From GCA-003244245 sp050700355 (GTDB taxonomy: Bacteria > Actinomycetota > Actinomycetes > Mycobacteriales > Pseudonocardiaceae): a stretch of 64,000 nucleotides of DNA. Under the pieces are notes generated by a model, which was given only the letters and a program-made list of their open reading frames with translations, made no database searches and was not told where the DNA came from. The stretch is from the NCBI GenBank assembly GCA_050700355.1, contig JBOHHE010000137.1, positions 1-64,000 of the forward strand, written 5' to 3'. Positions 62,888 through 64,000 of this stretch are shown piece after piece. The stretch's first letter is position 1. Each line of letters opens with the position of its first letter. A program made the position numbers and the translations under genes.

Positions 62888-64000
62888 TGACCTCGGCGGA
62901 CGGAGCGGCACATCCGATCCAGATCTATCCAGGGAGACTGAGCTCGCGGCCTCATTGCCCGACAAGTTGCGGGTGCATGCACTGGCTAAGTTGCTCTCCG
63001 TGAGCAGCAGGGAGGTCATGGCAACTCTGACCGAACTCGGTGTCACGGTGCGCAGCGCGCAGTCCAGCATCGACCGGCAGAGTGCCGTACTGGTGGCGCG
63101 AACGCTCCTGCCGGATCCGGAGTCGGAGTCGGACGTGGTCACATCCGACCCTGAGATCGACTCAGTGGCCGCCGGATTGCCGGAGCTGGGTAAGCCGGGT
63201 AAACCGCTCGCGCCACTGTTCAACGCACCCGCACCGGTCTTTCTCCCACCGAGTTTGAAGCCTTTACCCGCCGAGGACTCCGACGTCGAGAGCGAAGAGG
63301 ACCTGGACGACGGCGAGGCGGACGCTGAAAGCAGCGCGCGGCGCAGGCGTCGCCGCGGCCGACGAGGCCGGGGGCGGGGTCGGGGAAACGAGGACACCGA
63401 AGACGGCTCGACCGAACAGATCGCCCAGCCCGTCGACGGCCCCGCTGACGACGATCGCTCCGAGGACCAGGGCGACGACCCGGCCGAGGAGGGTGGGACC
63501 GAGGAAACCGACGACGTCGGAGGACGGCGCCGGCGCCGCCGCAGACGCCGTCGGGACGTCGCCGACGATGAAGCGGTTCCCCGTGAGGACGACCCACCAG
63601 ACACCGTCGTGCACGTCCGGGAGACCAAGGACCGATCCGCTGAGGACGAGGTACAGGCCGTTCGCGGCTCCACCCGCCTGGAGGCCAAGCGGCAGCGCCG
63701 AAGGGACGGCCGAGAGGCCGGTCGACGGCGGGCGCCGATCCTGTCCGAATCGGAGTTCCTGACTCGGCGTGAAGCCGTGGCGCGGACCATGGTCGTGCGT
63801 GAGGACCCTGAGCGCATCCAGATCGGTGTCCTCGAAGACAGCATTCTGGTGGAGCACTTCGTCACCGCGTCGGGCTCAGGATCGCTGGTCGGAAATGTCT
63901 ACCTGGGCAAGGTGCAGAACGTGCTGCCCTCGATGGAGGCCGCGTTCGTCGACATCGGTCGGGGCCGCAACGCGGTGCTCTACGCGGGTGAGGTGGACTG
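62862..64000 (+). CDS. rne: Ribonuclease E/G, 5' part (runs off the window)
   Basis: The frame from the ATG at 62862 stays open to the end of the window. GGAGGAGTTGA precedes the ATG. The product has an N-terminal domain like the IF-2 N-terminal fold (ASLPDKLRVHALAKLLSVSS), then acidic and Arg-rich clusters (RRRRRGRRGRGRGR), and then the start of the S1/RNase core (MVVREDPERIQIGVLEDSI, VGNVYLGKVQNVLPSMEAAF). RNase E/G starts mRNA decay and rRNA processing. Only about 380 residues are visible. Confidence 0.93.
   Translation, partial: MANVTAPADDLGGRSGTSDPDLSRETELAASLPDKLRVHALAKLLSVSSREVMATLTELGVTVRSAQSSIDRQSAVLVARTLLPDPESESDVVTSDPEIDSVAAGLPELGKPGKPLAPLFNAPAPVFLPPSLKPLPAEDSDVESEEDLDDGEADAESSARRRRRRGRRGRGRGRGNEDTEDGSTEQIAQPVDGPADDDRSEDQGDDPAEEGGTEETDDVGGRRRRRRRRRRDVADDEAVPREDDPPDTVVHVRETKDRSAEDEVQAVRGSTRLEAKRQRRRDGREAGRRRAPILSESEFLTRREAVARTMVVREDPERIQIGVLEDSILVEHFVTASGSGSLVGNVYLGKVQNVLPSMEAAFVDIGRGRNAVLYAGEVD

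Overview
The window is high-GC actinobacterial chromosome, most likely from the Pseudonocardiales. That placement rests on many GTG starts, the order tig-clpP1-clpP2-clpX, folC-DUF4233-ndk, the radical-SAM pair followed by an RNase E/G, and a one-piece F420 gene (fbiC). It alternates between conserved housekeeping blocks and decayed accessory DNA.

1-8240 lies between tRNA-Arg(TCT) and tRNA-Lys(CTT). It is largely a gene graveyard: fragments of a DUF4143 ATPase, a 5-FTHF cyclo-ligase-like protein, an XRE regulator, a RibD-type reductase, a FAD oxidoreductase and a frameshifted tyrosine integrase beside tRNA-Lys. One large intact AfsR/SARP regulator and a few small genes stand among them. 8429-18800 holds a lipoprotein L,D-transpeptidase, an enol-lactonase-like hydrolase, tRNA-His, and a long tightly coupled minus-strand run: methyltransferase, thiolase, 3-hydroxyacyl-CoA dehydrogenase, fbiC, two PH-domain membrane proteins and oligoribonuclease. 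18958-31974 carries guaA, an XRE regulator, a GH13 glucosidase, a truncated haemoglobin, an MscS channel, an HNH protein, a GT87-like membrane protein, pepN, a ComB-family gene, rpiB (with a premature amber codon) and a Nei-type glycosylase.

31971-39480 is a second accessory stretch. It has small unknown genes, a superoxide dismutase and a zinc-finger protein that share a palindromic upstream motif, IS3 and IS66 remnants, tRNA-Gly and tRNA-Pro, a tiny secreted peptide gene, and TIR and TPR fragments. 39787-46882 returns to housekeeping (tig, clpP1, clpP2, clpX, valS).

47043-51891 is the most interesting part. It is a compact five-gene operon for a selenoprotein glycine/sarcosine/betaine-reductase-like complex: grdE, grdB, grdC, a thioredoxin and grdA. 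Both grdB and grdA contain an in-frame TGA exactly where the family has selenocysteine, so naive gene calling cuts both. The subunit usually called GrdD is absent, and the GrdE-like protein lacks the cysteine from which the pyruvoyl group is normally made. Together these suggest an altered, possibly betaine-type, system that ends in an unusual acetyl transfer. The rest of the window (53383-64000) is folC, a DUF4233 protein, ndk, an ABC-2 exporter, the TIGR03960/TIGR03936-like pair, a secreted subtilase, and the start of an RNase E/G that runs off the edge.
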